DNA of 64,000 bases, from assembly GCF_047948215.1 (NCBI RefSeq), contig NC_134456.1:194787034-194851033 (forward strand), given 5' to 3'. A program made the position numbers and the translations under genes. The notes below the pieces were generated by a model. It had not been told where the DNA came from and ran no database searches. It saw nothing but the letters and a program-made list of their open reading frames with translations. The DNA is from Lycorma delicatula (taxonomy: Eukaryota > Arthropoda > Insecta > Hemiptera > Fulgoridae). This document shows, piece after piece, positions 1 through 13,259 of this stretch (position 1 is its first letter; each line of letters begins with the position of its first letter).

Positions 1-1016
1 TTGATACATTTGAACGTACACATTCGGAATGATTGTTTCAAATATCGACTATGTCGAATTGGGAACAATATAATACTAAGCTACAAATCTGGAAGAATAA
101 CTGTTAATAATTTTTTTTCACACCTGCAAATCCAAGCAGTACAGATCTTTACAGCTCTATAAAGGTTTTTCTCCAACAAATTAGTACCTCTCAAATTATG
201 AGTAGAAGAGAAAAAAACGAATGGGATCAAATTGATAATGGTATTTATTAAGCCGATTGAAACAGTTCAGTATACCAATAAACGGGCAAAAAATACTAAT
301 TCTTTTATATGTTTGATATTTATCAAAAACGTAGTTCGAACAGATTAATGTAAACCACCTACTTAGATTTATGACGGTGAAAATTTCGTCACGTTTCATT
401 TCTAGAAGACAAAAAAGAGATTATTGATTTTAACAAAACATTTCACATTTAAGATTAAACGTTTTTTTACAGACCGAGTAGTAATTTCTTTTTGCAACGT
501 TTATAAAAAAAAAACGAAGAAAAAAATTTCCCGTTAAAACAAATTAAACTATACGAAAAATTATATCCTTAAAAACAATATTGTTATTTTTAAAACCTAT
601 TATATTTTAAAATTCGATCAAAAAACAAACACTGTAAGTGAAAGATTAAAATTTCACTTCATCTCAGTTACGAATTAAACTGGTATTACATCTAACGAAA
701 ATGCGTCAAGAATACCGAAATGAGTTCAAATAACTCCAATACCTCAATTACATAAATTTTTTTTTTTGAAGTCAATAAGTACCGATAAACTTCATTATGG
801 ATAGACATACACGAACCCATTAGAATACATAGATGTACAAAGTAAATTAAAAGAAAATCAATTAAAGAGAAAATAATAAATATCAACCTTATAACGTGGT
901 CGAATCATTTTACTCTCTAATTACTAAAATGACAATCTGTAAGTATAACTCACGCTTGCACACTTATTGACGCGAAAACGCTAGAAGAGATTTATAGAGT
1001 GCAGTTTTGTTTTTTC
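1..1016. other. AT-rich sequence without recognisable feature
   Basis: Homopolymeric A and T runs and short stop-rich reading frames. I see no coding signature, structured RNA or transposon end here. Confidence 0.6.
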
Positions 1017-1027
1017 AAGTTCTTAGG

Positions 1028-1186
1028 GAGTCCCGGTGAGGGTTCCCCTTTGGGGGGACTCACATAACGGCATAGCCGAGCTCACTGTGACAACTCAGGG
1101 GTTAGAAGCAACGGCACTTCCAGGGCTCAGTTATGCTGGATAAGCGGATACGGCCCCTGGGGGGAGGGATAATTAAAAAAAAAAAA
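1028..1186 (+). mobile_element. GC-rich 3' tail of a retroelement (R1-like UTR or SINE) with poly(A)
   Basis: A sharply GC-rich block of about 145 bp opens with gagtcccggtg and ends in aattaaaaaaaaaaaaa, the usual shape of a retroposed 3' end. No reading frame is visible. The opening motif resembles one in the 3' UTR of the R1-like fragment near 31.0 kb (gagtcccggcgggg), so it may be the tail of a related R1-type element. That link rests on a short match. The block lies directly upstream of a SINE, and the direct repeat aagttcttagg flanks the pair (1017-1027 and 1537-1547). Confidence 0.5.
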
Positions 1187-1317
1187 ATTCTTAGAGAACC
1201 CACCGGGTTGGTCTAGTGGTGAACTCGTAATCGCAAATCAGCTGATTTCTAAATCGAAAGTTACTAAAGGCAATAAGTGCCTTTACTAGGATTCAAAACT
1301 GCCTTTATTTTTGTATA

Positions 1318-1356
1318 CAAATCTGTATAAAAGTTAACTATTTTTATACAGATTTG
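1318..1356. repeat. Hairpin inside SINE copy 1 (15-bp perfect stem)
   Basis: Arms 1318-1332 (caaatctgtataaaa) and 1342-1356 are perfect reverse complements around a 9-nt loop. The other two SINE copies have only one arm, so this is a local inverted duplication private to this copy. Just upstream, tgcctttactaggattcaa is also inverted relative to the other copies. Confidence 0.85.
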
Positions 1357-1463
1357 AATACAAGATCGTGGATACTGGTGTTCTTTGGTGGTTGGGTTTC
1401 AATTAACCATACATCTCAGGAATGGTCGACCTGAGACTGTAGAAGACTACACTTCACTTACAC

Positions 1464-1499
1464 TCAGAGGATGATATATATATATATATCATCCTCTGA
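1464..1499. repeat. Perfect 36-bp palindrome inside SINE copy 1
   Basis: Each 18-nt half (tcagaggatgatatatat) is the exact reverse complement of the other, with no spacer. In the other two SINE copies this place reads as a single atcatcctctga, so the palindrome arose by a fold-back copy of that segment. Confidence 0.9.
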
Positions 1500-2130
1500 A
1501 GTAATACCTTACGGTGGTTTCGGAGGCTAACAAAAGAAGTTCTTAGGTAGTAATCACTTAAATAGTGTTAATTACAGAATTACAAACACAATTTACATGT
1601 TCGTGCATAAATTTAAAAAAAGTTCACATTTAATTACGCATTTAAAAAATGCTACTAAGTTGTAATTGCTTACGCTTAATAAGATAAATCGTATAATCTA
1701 CAAGATTAAAACGTAATAAGTAAATTTATTATTTAAACATATGATGTATGAATTCTTAGAACAGAAGCTACAGGTCTGGTCGATTCAATGTTACCATCAT
1801 CTGTTACAAAAGCGTAAGCAGCAGAAGTGTTTTCAAAAGGTAGCTAGTTACTTTTTTCAGAAGTATGCATTGCCAGCAATTTATTTATAAAAGATTAAAA
1901 ATATATTTTACCAATTTAATAACCACCTACAATTTCACAATCTAATACGCCTTAGTCAGCGTGATTCATGATCTGAAAGAAATTAGAACGCATATATATA
2001 TGTAATTTCAATCTACAGTATATCCAATAACAAAAAAATGTAACCGTATTTAATTTACCAACTATTATTACTCACGGTTTATAGCCTTTTTTCAAAATCA
2101 TATTGAAGAGACAGAGAATGCTAATGTTAA

Positions 2131-2170
2131 CACTCACCTGCAAATAACAAAAAAAAAAAATATTATTATT
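2131..2170 (-). promoter_or_regulatory. Candidate recursive-splice (ratchet) site
   Basis: Read on the minus strand, a T12 tract and gttatttgcag run straight into gtgagtg, with the junction between 2138 and 2137. This juxtaposes a strong 3' splice site and a strong 5' splice site with no exon between, which is the arrangement of known zero-length ratchet points in long insect introns. Function is inference; chance matches occur in AT-rich DNA. Confidence 0.35.
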
Positions 2171-2279
2171 ATTACTTACGAGTATTATGGATGTGATTAT
2201 AAAATAACTACATGGATTAGAAATAATTATTAAGTAATTATATTGCGATAACCCCTAATTATAATATTACTACATTATA

Positions 2280-2425
2280 TTTATTTATGAAGTAGCAAGA
2301 TTACGCCACTTACAGTTACCGAAGGATATTAATAAATTTTGTAGCGTGTGAAAAATCCCATACCTGACCGGGATTTGAACCCGGGACCTCCGGATGAACG
2401 GCCAGGACGCTAAGATCAGCATATG
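2280..2425 (-). mobile_element. Truncated tRNA-derived SINE fragment
   Basis: The minus strand reads gtcctggccgttcatccgg followed by a T-arm-like block gtcccgggttcaaatcccgg. The loop ggttcaaatcc is a perfect pol III box B and is flanked by complementary ggg/ccc arms. The 5' half with box A is missing, and no acceptor stem pairs, so this is not an intact tRNA gene. The body (gggatttttcacacgctac and on) is unlike a tRNA and is taken as SINE sequence. The left boundary is uncertain. Confidence 0.65.
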
Positions 2426-2429
2426 TATT

Positions 2430-5400
2430 ATTAACCAATTATGTGATCATATGAAGTAATTATATTAACTCCTGCACGAACAGAACTTACTTTAAATTTA
2501 ATAAAAACTTAGAATTTAGATGTTTTTATGTTCATATTTTTGAACTTGAATAATAAAAAAAAATCATCCAAAACTGGGGAGTCACACTAAAACTTAATTT
2601 TATTATTTATTATTGTAAGTGTTAACAGTTTAGGATGTCACCAATAAAATACAAATGATAAAAAAATATATAAAGGTGATTCAAATTTTTTTTTCATATT
2701 TATACGCGTATTCCTCTCATCAAAGAAACCAAAAAATGTCATGTAAAAATTACTTAGGAATCGCTTATTCTTGAGCTATGCTAACGAAAAATTTCTCCCA
2801 GATTTCTATTCTAAAAATAAAAAAAATGTTTTATTAAAAACTGTATGGTCACAAATTACTATGCAAAATTAGTGATTTTTAAATGTAAACCTAAAGAAAA
2901 ACTGAAAAGATAGGTTTCAGAGCTGCTTATTATGTAGTTCTTTTTCCAAAAAATTTCTTGTAAAACCTAAAAAATTAGTCGAAAAGTACACTTTTCCATG
3001 TCTGACATTAATTTATTTTATTAAGTTACCAATAACCAAATAAAACATAAAGATAAAATTCGTAAAGTAAAACTATTCATTTTTCTCTAGTATTAGGTCT
3101 TTAGTCCAGAAATCTGGGTGAAATATTTCGCGAGACATAACTCGAAACAAAGTTTTCTTGACCTATGGTTATACGAACGTTTTACATTATTTTGGTGAAT
3201 GCAATACGCCTATAAATTAGAGCAGAACTTCTTGAAACAGTCTGTATATAAAGAAACTTTAGTACTGGTATGTATACTTCAATTTCTCAAAAACCGAAAA
3301 CTGTTACTAGAATTATGAACAGCTTAGTAAATGTAAAAAAGAAAAGAAATTAATTTGTATGTTTAATATCAGGACGGCGGTTACTAATTGTTTAAACTGT
3401 TGGACTATTCGTTTTTATAGTAAATGCTATAATGAGCGACTAGAATACTGTAAAAAGAAATATTGTACATTCGCAATGTAATAAAAAACAAGTGAATTTA
3501 TTAAATAATAATTAATATAAAGTGCAATTATATTAAAAATAAAATTCCCGATTTATTAATTAAAATGTCTAATACATGCTAATAGGTCAGTAAAATTTTA
3601 ATGAGAAATTAAAATATGATTCCGTTATCCAATTAAAAAAAGTTAATATGAATTACAAGATTTTACTCGGAAAATATCATAAAGAATTAAACTGAAAATA
3701 TCTAGGGAATATACAAAATCATATTTTTTTACCTGCAGTACTTTTTTAAATAACAAAATAAGTCATAAACATATATTTAAAATTAATAAATTAGAAAATT
3801 TAATTAATATAATACTTGTACATTAAAAAAAAATAATTTCAAGGTAAATGCCTGAAAATTTCAGTATAACTGAATTGAATGAATTTACACGCGTATTTTT
3901 GCAAGAAAAAAATTATGAAACAAAAGTTCTCATATACTTTTTGCATGAAGCTAGAAAATAAAATAGTCTGATAGAAAATCACATGAGCGGGTTTTAAATG
4001 GTACAAAAGAAATGAGGTCACGAAACAAAATACTGTCTTAAAAGAGGAAGATGAATTGCATGTACACTACGTTACAGAATGCTGAATAAGGAATGAACGA
4101 ATAAATGAAAAAATCGACCACAATATGAATAAAGGGAGAAAAAAAATTGCTATAAAGTATTAAAGAAAAATAATCTTTATATTTATTACAACATACAGGT
4201 ACCAAGGAAAAACCATATATAACAAATACCGATTAACCACCAGCTTCAAAAAAGGAAGTAGTTTTTTATCAACTACAAAATGCATGTAAAAATAAACGAA
4301 AAATCAGCAGAGAAATAATTTAAGTTTAAAAATATATATATATATAAATCAACTATCAAATACCGTATATGCAATGTGTAATTCTGCACAGTTTTTTTAT
4401 ATAGCCAATATTGTTTATCGATTATAAAAGTAAAACAGAAAATTCTAAAATAAAAAATATGAAATATCAAAATGCACAAAAGACTATAGATTCTTAAATA
4501 GTGAAGTTCTCCATAAAAATTCATTTAAAAATTCCTAAATTAATGGCTACGTAATTTTATGGGCTTTTACATAATACTTATTTTTTTAAATCATAATGTA
4601 CGAGTAAATGAGAAAACAAAATTACATCATCCACAAAATTTGGATTCAATAAAAAAAGACGTAAACCAATAAAACCAATCTGTAGAACTCTTAAGTAAAT
4701 TTGAGAATTTTCCTAATAAATTTTTATAAAGGCTAGATGTGACCCATTATTTAAACCCATTACGACAGAATCATCAAAAAATTATTTTTTATTTATTTTT
4801 TTGCAGTCGAACTTCTACATATACACATGAAACAGTCATTTAGGGGAAAAACTACAACAATATGTGGAAAACAATTTTTACGTTTTATTTTAATTGTTGT
4901 GTAACACAATAAAAGACAAAACTACATCTACATTCTCTACCAATTACGACGTATTATAAATCTATAAATCAGATCAAACACATTTGACCTTACGACAAAA
5001 AAGGTTTAGTTTACTTTTTAAATAACTTAATACATTTTTTTCTTAAATTAAGAAAAATATTTTCTTAATCCATCAGTATAGTTAAAGATTAAAGATCAGT
5101 ATAGGTAAGATTAAGACCATCGGTATAGGTAAAAATTAAATTTTAAATGAAATAATCACTATCATACCACGAAAAAATCATATTCTTAATCCAAAACGCA
5201 ATAATATTGTTTCTTATAAATATGGTCTACGAATATGATTTTCATATATGTAAGTTACATACAAGTTTAGAAGCAATCATAATGACTTTTACTAAAATCA
5301 TCCGCTTTAAATGAACTTAGATTGTACTAATTCTTACATGGATTATTTTCATGGTCCTAGTATATATTGATAAAAATTATTAATTCCACATTACAATACG

Positions 5401-8400
5401 AGATGGGTTGAATGCACTTTTAACCGACACGGTTATACACTATTATTAGAGAGTTGATGTGTACGTATTTTCACCGCAGGGGTTGCTCAGGCATTGTATG
5501 AACCATCAATAATATAGTTAAAATTTCTGAATTGACGAACGAGACGAGAAAGTGAGACAGAAAAACGGAGAAGCATTACCGGCTTTAACCATAGTCTACC
5601 CTAGTAAGTCAGGATATACAATTAAGAAATTCTCAAGGATAAACACCACAACAAATTGGATGAAGGTATTTTTACATTACATTAAAGTCTCACATTACAA
5701 ACGCTTCTTGATCTGTTGCGCATTCCAACTTGAAAGCTTATCCATCCTACATAGATATTACTTGAAATAGGCGGATATACTGCTATATTAATTGAAATTA
5801 ATGATTACGCTTAATTTTTAAATGTAATTTATAATTAAAAAATGATATGATATACTGCTAAATAAAATGCTTGGATTATATAACAAGATATAATTACTGT
5901 ACTTTGCTCCAAAGCTACCAACTGAAAACTTTTTCAAGTAAATTTCCATATTATAACCAAACAAAAAAGGCTTTAAAACAGCGTTTTTCTTTTCAATTTA
6001 AATTACACATAAAAATAATAGGCGTTCAGCAGTAAATATCAGTAAAAAATTAATCAGCTCTGCTTAACCGACGTGCCATCATTTGCATAGCAAAGGATCC
6101 TGCGAACGTTTACCAAACCATATGAATTCAACGAAAAGTTTCCAGTCTGTTAATCATCTAATCGAGCACAAACGTTTTCATTATTAGTATTAGTTTTTAA
6201 ATGTAATCAAATTATAATCTAATGTTTCTGTAAATTTCTACAATTTAGGTTTCGTTTAAGAGCCCGTCATGTTTTATCACTTTATAAAACGCTTGAAAGT
6301 AAAATTATTCATTTCTGTTTTCTTTTTAGAAAAAATGTTATCCATACAGAAGCTAAAAAAAAAAAAAAAAATTAAACGATGTAAAATAACAAAAGAAAAT
6401 AAAGATATACGAGTATGTAACAGATTTCCACAAAGTTAAATTAATTTTTGCGAAAATCTAAAATATATTTGGTTATTTTCTTTTGTAATGATGGATTTTC
6501 ATCAACTAAAGTCTTCATCCATCGATTATTTGATGCTAAAATAGTTTTCAATAAAAATTAAAAAAAAAAGATATTGATATTTAAGCAGGAATAATAATAA
6601 TGATTATTATACTTACAAAAATAATAATAATCGGCATAAAATGAAGAAAATGTAAAAAAATTGCTAATTAAATCACTTTGAAAAATCGAAAATAATTTTA
6701 TAAAACAAACGTTGAAGAAGAATAGAAAGAAAAAAGGCGCTTAAAATAACAGTTAAATTGAATCATTAAAAATATTTTAAAGAAAAAGTAGATCAAATAA
6801 AAAAATCTATAATCCAAAAAGAAAATAATTTTAGATTTTTTAATTAGTCGACTTATTCAATAATAAATGAATGTGTAGGAGGATATAAATTATAAAGCAC
6901 AAATTTAATATTACAATATTAATAAATTAATGGAGTTAATTAATAAATAATTTTAATAATAATTGTTATAAGCTAGTCTTTTCGAATGTCTAGCTTTATA
7001 CGAATGATAAAACTAATTAAAATCAAATAAGATACAACAATAGTGCCTACCCTTCCCCATTAAGAGATGAGAGAAGATTTAAAACAGTTAACTATATATA
7101 TATAAAATCACAAGAAGTATCCTAAAATCTTCATCATCGATTTATATGTTACCGCTGTTTATATTGTTCAGAAAAGTGCATCCCCTTTATATATAAGTAC
7201 TTTATAAGTCTACCACTTATATATTTCCTTCAAGATAAGTCGGATACGAGCTGAATCAACAGAAATATTTTTTTTTAATCATAAAGTGATACAAACGCAA
7301 GTAATAATTAAATAAAATAGTACATATAAGTATACATCAACCTATTAAATTTACAGGGAGTATAAACATGCAAGCCGTATATGTATTTGTATTTTATTAG
7401 ATTAATCCACTTTTAAGTTATTTAAAAGAAATTATTAAAAAATTGCATTTTCTGAACAAATAGTTAATTAAATGAAAAACTAAATAAATTATTTTCAATA
7501 GGTATTTATGATTTTATTGAAACGAGTAAAGTTTCCGTTTGTCGTTATCACATAAACAGAATACAAAACTTTTCATGCGAAAATGTTTTATTATTCAAAA
7601 GATAATATTGAATTTCACAGCATTCCGGTAAACAAGAACAAGAAGTTAAAATATTCATCTCTTCACCTTTTAAAGGTAGTAAAGTAGATATATGACCCTA
7701 ACTCGTTTTCGAATATTCACGATGTTATAATACTACCATTTAACTTAAAACACTATATAAAATTTGTAAATTTTACAAGTATCTTATGTTTAGTTTTTAC
7801 CCTAAAAGCAGAAACACTAAACGTGCTAAGTAGTAATGAATTGAACATGTATAGGTGACATTAAGCGTATGTATAAGTTTCTTCAGATCCTTGCACCGGA
7901 AAAACAATAATAATTATTATTATTACTAATTGGAAAATAAATCCCAAAAAGTAATCTCCTTTCCCACATAATTAAAAATCGAGAGGAATAAAACTAAGTA
8001 ATACTTTAAAATAAAAATATTTTATTATATTTTTATAATAAGGGTATAATTTCAATTCATTTCGATTGAAACAAACACTATTATTATTTATTACAATACA
8101 GTACTTAGGTCTACGAAAAAGAAGATTATTATGTTTTTTTGCAACATAATAAATTACTGTCCCATTTAAAAGGAAAAATGTATTAATAATTAAATTTAAT
8201 TCATTGAAATAATATTACTATTGATGAGAGCTTTTAATTAACACTAATTAAACCCTGAAATTTCACCCTAAAATTTCTGTAGCCTAATTTAACATAAAAT
8301 ACTGCATTCCCAACTCCTGTTAATGCCTTACAAATTATTACTTCTGTTTACTTTCATTATAAGGAAAAAAATATTTTTTCCTCATAATTTGTTATCTAAA

Positions 8401-8749
8401 ACTGGTTCCGAGTAAGGAACCAAAAGTAAATCGTATTACAAAAAGCACATGATGAGGGGTTTCCGACGAACTCCCTCAATAAAACGTACATATACATAAA
8501 GACATAAATACATACATATATAAAGTTCATATATATTTAAACACATTTGCACTGAACAAGACCTGATAGGTACAAAAGTTCACAAAGATCTAATGAAAAA
8601 CAAAAAAAGAACATATAACATCATTAAACAATAGAAAAAAATAAACAAAGATATAACAAGCTTGTGGGGGTAAATGGAAAGAGGCTAGGCACATCATCTA
8701 GGCGTAGAAAGATATTCATCACATATGTGATATTGAACCAGCTTAACAT
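2430..8749. other. AT-rich non-coding stretch
   Basis: I see no gene or clear transposon. Minor points of note are a slightly GC-richer patch at about 5395-5510 and another at 6055-6175 that contains a perfect octamer atttgcat (6081-6088) followed by caaagg. Reading frames here (for example 5552-5770 and 3839-4021) have no recognisable motif and the composition of random AT-rich DNA. Confidence 0.55.
6055..6175. promoter_or_regulatory. AT-poor island with POU octamer, possible enhancer
   Basis: This island of about 120 bp is richer in GC than its surroundings. It contains atttgcat at 6081-6088, a perfect POU octamer, with a SOX-like caaagg immediately after it. No reading frame or repeat similarity is visible. 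Calling it regulatory is inference from composition and motif only. Confidence 0.2.
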
Positions 8750-8998
8750 TCACTCAGATTCCCCGAAGTTCAGCACATTTAGGCGTTTCAGTCGCCGGAT
8801 ATCCTCGCTGTTGTCTAGGAAATTAACCGCTAGAAAATTCACATGATTATCTAACCGCTGTATATAATTTGAATCAAATCGTCTGACCTGTTCGCGAATA
8901 TAAGGTAATTCTAGATAATCGTGAATTTCTTCGTTCCGTACGAACCACGGTGTCTGTGCAGTAAACCTTGGCAGTCTATTCTAGAAACGTCAATATCC
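8750..8998 (-). pseudogene. Jockey-type non-LTR retrotransposon, C-terminal RT relic
   Basis: The minus-strand translation gives NRLPRFTAQTPWFVRNEEI, then HDYLELPYIREQ, and ends NFLDNSEDIRRLKRLN before a stop at 8750-8752. This is the conserved tail after the reverse transcriptase of Jockey-clade ORF2, and it matches the relic at 13618-14019 (WFTRNDEIQDYLELPSVRE). One in-frame stop (RF*NR) and one small frameshift near 8985 show decay. Everything upstream (endonuclease and RT) is missing, consistent with 5' truncation. No poly(A) is left at the 3' side, so the left boundary is uncertain. Confidence 0.8.
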
Positions 8999-11900
8999 AT
9001 TCCTGACGTTATCTGTGTAATTATGACATGTATAATATATTTTGCTTATATGTATATTTCAATTTAAATATTATTTATTGAATTATTGATTTAAAAATTT
9101 TTTACTTACTTATTTTTAAGACATAAATATATATTTAAAAAAATATTACCTAAAATTTTAGTCAACACATATCGGAAGACTACAAACAAAGAATTCATCC
9201 AGTTACAATGCTGTTTGCTGTATTTCATCTCTTCTTCTACCAAATAAAATATAAAAACTATGTGACTTCCAATTAAAAATTATGTCAATTTAAGACCGCC
9301 GAAAAACACACAGTATCATAATTTCGAGTTTAAAAGACAGACACCATTTTTTATATTTTATTCGAAAAGTTGAAATGTATCTCACACGTAAAATGAAAAT
9401 TTTAACAGAAAGAAAATCATAAAATGATTCATATAAAAGAATAATACCAAAGTTAATACTGTTGAATCTCAACATTTTTTTACGAAACGTCCTCACACAT
9501 GCATCTTACGTGTATTTAACGACGTATTGAATCCTACCTGCCGATTCAGAAACTATTACGATAGCGTAGAAGGAAAATACAATCAAAATAATTCTATATG
9601 TTTCTTAGATTATTCGTATTATTTATTCATTTGTTGTTTGATTACAGTTGGCATTTTCTAATTAAAATAATTTTCGAATGCATTTTTTTTTTATTACTAT
9701 AATAAAAATATAACAATAGTTATTAACTGCGATGTGCAATAGCTAATATCTAATAAGTAAAATTTGACGCTTTCAAACAGTAACTATGGAGCACTGAAAT
9801 GGAAATATGATTCACAGTTAATCATTTTCTTGGATATTTATGAACATCCCCATAATACTAGGAATGAAAAAGGTTTTTTTTTTTTTAGAAAAGTATAGCA
9901 TGTTCCTTACTGGCAGTTTAATACATGTAGTAAAATCAAGTGGTTGCGGCGTACATTTTATGTGGTTATAATAAATTGTTCTATCATTAAGTCCTACTTC
10001 TATTCTGACTAAAAGTATCCGAAACCTCTGGAAATTATGGGATACCAGTACCTGGAAGGGTCTTGAAGCAGTACCTAGGCGAGTTTCTTTTTATTTATTA
10101 CTAATCTCCAGGATTGTCTTTTAGCTATTCTCGGTCTGTGATAAAGTTGTAGAAATCCATAGTATTACTCCTAAGAACTTCTGTGATTTGTTAGAGGTGG
10201 CTCAGCTTAGGACTTCTCCAGGAACTCCCTATCCTATCGGGTAGTGCAAAAAAAACCCAACCATGAACTGAGATGCTTATCATTTAAATCATAGCATTTT
10301 AATAAATTTTAATATAAAAAGGTATTAAAATGCCCAATTACTTCATGTTACTAGGAATATTAATAGAACTAGTTGTCATAACACTCATTAAAACATAATT
10401 AAAATGTCTAAACATTGTAAGATATAACTGACGGAAAATCCAATGAAAAGAAATAAAAAATATATATGTATACATTTACACGTATAAATATTAATAATAA
10501 TAATTTCAACGTCACTATTCGGTGGAAATAATCGCACGTCTGACATAAGTCTACAAAGGAAAGAAAAAAGGATAATTTAATAATGACTGATAATTTACTG
10601 TCTCTAAATAAACATGACAATAATGTCTCGTTAAAAAGTTCACGGTAATAAAAATTTATAAGTCTTATGGTTCTTCTGTTGTCAGCACAATTCAGTATCG
10701 ATATATATATAAAATGAGGAGGTGTATCATTCAATAAAGGTTTTTATTTAGACAAGCTTTATTCAACAAAAAAAAGTTTTGTTCCGAATGACATACTGAA
10801 TTACTGACTTATTATCTTTACAAGAAATCGATAAATTTAAAAAAAGTAATAGTAATAGTAAAATGAAAACTCTTCGCGGTGTATATACTTTTTTTTCTTT
10901 CAAATCCCCTTTTTCAATTAAAACAAACAGCGTCTCAAAGGTAAAAGACGTTTCGCATATCGATTAATATAACCTTCTTCTTATCGATTCATATATCTTT
11001 TTTTATTCTATCACATCGAAATTAATTTTAATTTACAATTTTTATTTTAATAATTTTAATATTTTATTTTTTATATTCGATTACTCCACTAAACGAGGTC
11101 AGGAAGATAAGCGACAATGCACACCGATCATTATTTTTCATATTACACTGTAATATATTTCTATCAATAAGTTAATAAAAATAACAATCTATTCTTTAAC
11201 TTATCTCACGACCCCTTTAGAAAATAAATCGCAAAACGATTATAATGATGCAAACTGTACCATTAATAGCATAAATAATTATATTTTTTATAATCGTGTT
11301 TTGCATTTATTTTGTGTAATTTAAAAAAAAAATTAAATATATCAAGTTATGAAATAGAAAAAGAATTTCTTATTTTATTTCTGGGTAAAAATGTGGATGT
11401 ACTACCGCTTAAACTCTGAAGCGGAGAAACGATAAAAAAAAAACCATTAACTCGAGGGTTGTGATCTATGATTAAAAAAGGCTAAAACATATCCAAGCTA
11501 TTAAATCTTCAACATACATACAATTTTTTTAATAGTAAAGTCGAGATTATTATTTTTAAAAAGTTATAAGTGTAAGAATTCCTAAATTACAATGCAGAAA
11601 AGTAGGCTAAAAAATTAAAAATCTGAAATAAATAATCCAATATTTTACACAGATATTACACCTACGAAAAAGTTTTTAGTTTCCTTGAAAAATGATCCAA
11701 TTCACTATTTTATTAAAAATAAGGTTTTTTTTTGTAATGAAAAGTTTAGTTTTACATTTTTCCGTAAAGCGTCATCGTTCTGAAAACTTTCACATACATT
11801 TAATTTAATTATTTTAATACTATTATTATCTTCACTCTTTCAAAAGATCGTATCTCATACGTTCCCTACATTATTATTTATTTATTTTTTATTGTTTCAA

Positions 11901-12284
11901 AGCTTATTTACATCCGATTACATAAATCTTTAGTAAGTTGGATCACATCCTAAATCACATAATAAGGATTCCTCAGCGAAACACCTTAAAATTGTACACT
12001 AGTATAATAAAAACTTTTATGGCAAGTTCATACAATTAGCAATTGCCAATGACATTAAACACAGCTAGAACAATACAAAGTAGGCTATCATAATAAGCAA
12101 AGTAAGAAAAAAACACGATGAACCAATGTAAAGAAAAAAAGTATATGTAAAAAATTTGAAATTAAGAGTCGAATAGATAACGCACATTACTCACATGCAA
12201 AGTTACTATAGGTACATTAAGACACTTTAGAAACATTTAGGTCTACAACGTGCAGTCAGTACAACCGCCTTAGTAAATTCATTG
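8999..12284. other. AT-rich stretch with one GC-richer patch
   Basis: Mostly featureless. The patch at about 9985-10256 is clearly GC-richer and ends in a short A8 run (gggtagtgcaaaaaaaa), so it could be the 3' end of an old retroposon, but no coding or box motifs identify it. The frame at 10408-10734 has no recognisable domain and looks like a chance frame. Confidence 0.45.
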
Positions 12285-12895
12285 CCAATTTTTAGTAAGT
12301 TCACTGCCAAATGATTTATATGGTAGTTAAGCCGAAGTTAGTACTTCAGCTTAGTACAACTTAAGTTAGTTGAACTAAAACGTTGTATTTCCTCCCTAAT
12401 GGACGGTAATCCTAAATAATCCTGGATCCATTTTTCCTTGTAAACCAAGGTGCCTTTGTTACACACCTCGCTAGTTTATTCTGAAACCGCTGTAGGATGT
12501 CAACAATGCTTCTGCTAGCAGTGTCTCATAGTTCCATCCCACAGGTCCAGATAGGTTTTAGAATTGTTGAATTGTAGAACTAGACAAGAATTGCTGTAGC
12601 TTATTAGACAAGGACAAACGAGAACGTCTGCCCAACAACCAGACCATTTTCTTGAAATTTATCTTAAGTTTCTATCTCTTCTCTCTTTTATGAACTTTCC
12701 ACGTCAGTCGACGGTCAAAGGGTAGATCTAGGTACCTCATACTTTCAGTTTGCAAAATTACAACGCCATCAAGGTGGACCCATGGGCTGTCATCTTTCCT
12801 CACTGAGAGTGTCACACGGTTCAATTTTGTTTGATTAACGCGTATTCTCCAACTACTCAATCATCTGTTGATTAAATCTTACTCAGATAGTAGGA
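12285..12895 (-). pseudogene. Jockey-type retrotransposon, decayed RT thumb and C-terminus
   Basis: From right to left the minus strand encodes, in shifting frames, LDGVVILQTESMRYL, FDRRLTWKVHKREKR, then LLGRRSRLSLSNKLQ, IQDYLGLPSIREEIQ and near the end YHINHLAVNLL. These are successive blocks from the end of the RT palm through the C-terminal tail of Jockey-clade ORF2. Several frameshifts and stops separate them, so no protein can be made. It lies next to two other relics of the same region on the same strand. Boundaries are set by the last recognisable residues. Confidence 0.8.
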
Positions 12896-12970
12896 GTTCT
12901 CTTCTGGATGGCTAGGAAAAAATTATTCTTTATTACTGATTGAATAGCATGTTTCTTCAAGTCTCAACTT

Positions 12971-12973
<3 letters not shown>

Positions 12974-13002
<29 letters not shown>
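12974..13002. repeat. T29 homopolymer
   Basis: An uninterrupted run of 29 T. It could be the poly(A) tail of a minus-strand retroposon lying to its right, but 13003-13259 shows no recognisable element body, so its origin is open. Confidence 0.9.
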
Positions 13003-13006
<4 letters not shown>

Positions 13007-13259
13007 AAAAAGATTAGTATTTTAAATGTACTACTCCAGACATACGACAGCTTATCTAAATTAACCCATAAATATACATGTCAATAAAACGAAATGTCTC
13101 TACTGCAACTTTAATTCAAAGCTTTTGATAAAATTACATTACTTTTACACAGATCTGAAAATAGTTTGTGTTAGCTGATTTTTTAAAAAAAGAATGAGGG
13201 GTTGCCATGCGTATGCCACGTATATTGTATTTAGCTATAATTAACTCGATATATCGATA

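Larger units (their letters stand above)
1197..1536 (+). mobile_element. tRNA-derived SINE, copy 1, internally rearranged
   Basis: It starts aacccaccgggttggtctag and carries a pol III box A (tggtctagtgg). It aligns along its length with the minus-strand copies at 42690-42969 and 50502-50796: the shared tract gggtttcaattaacca, the tract catcctctgaag, and a terminal ggaggctaa plus A-rich tail. It is about 50 bp longer than the other copies because it holds two inverted duplications (hairpin at 1318-1356, perfect palindrome at 1464-1499). SINEs make no protein and depend on LINE enzymes for retroposition; the degenerate box B suggests this copy is inactive. Confidence 0.8.

Noticed and set aside
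2363..2412. An intact tRNA gene
   Set aside because: Only the T-arm and box B half is present, no acceptor stem pairs, and the downstream sequence continues as a SINE body.
10408..10734. A 108-codon frame as a gene
   Set aside because: It has no recognisable motif, AT-driven amino-acid composition rich in Ile, Phe, Leu and Tyr, and no splice or promoter context.
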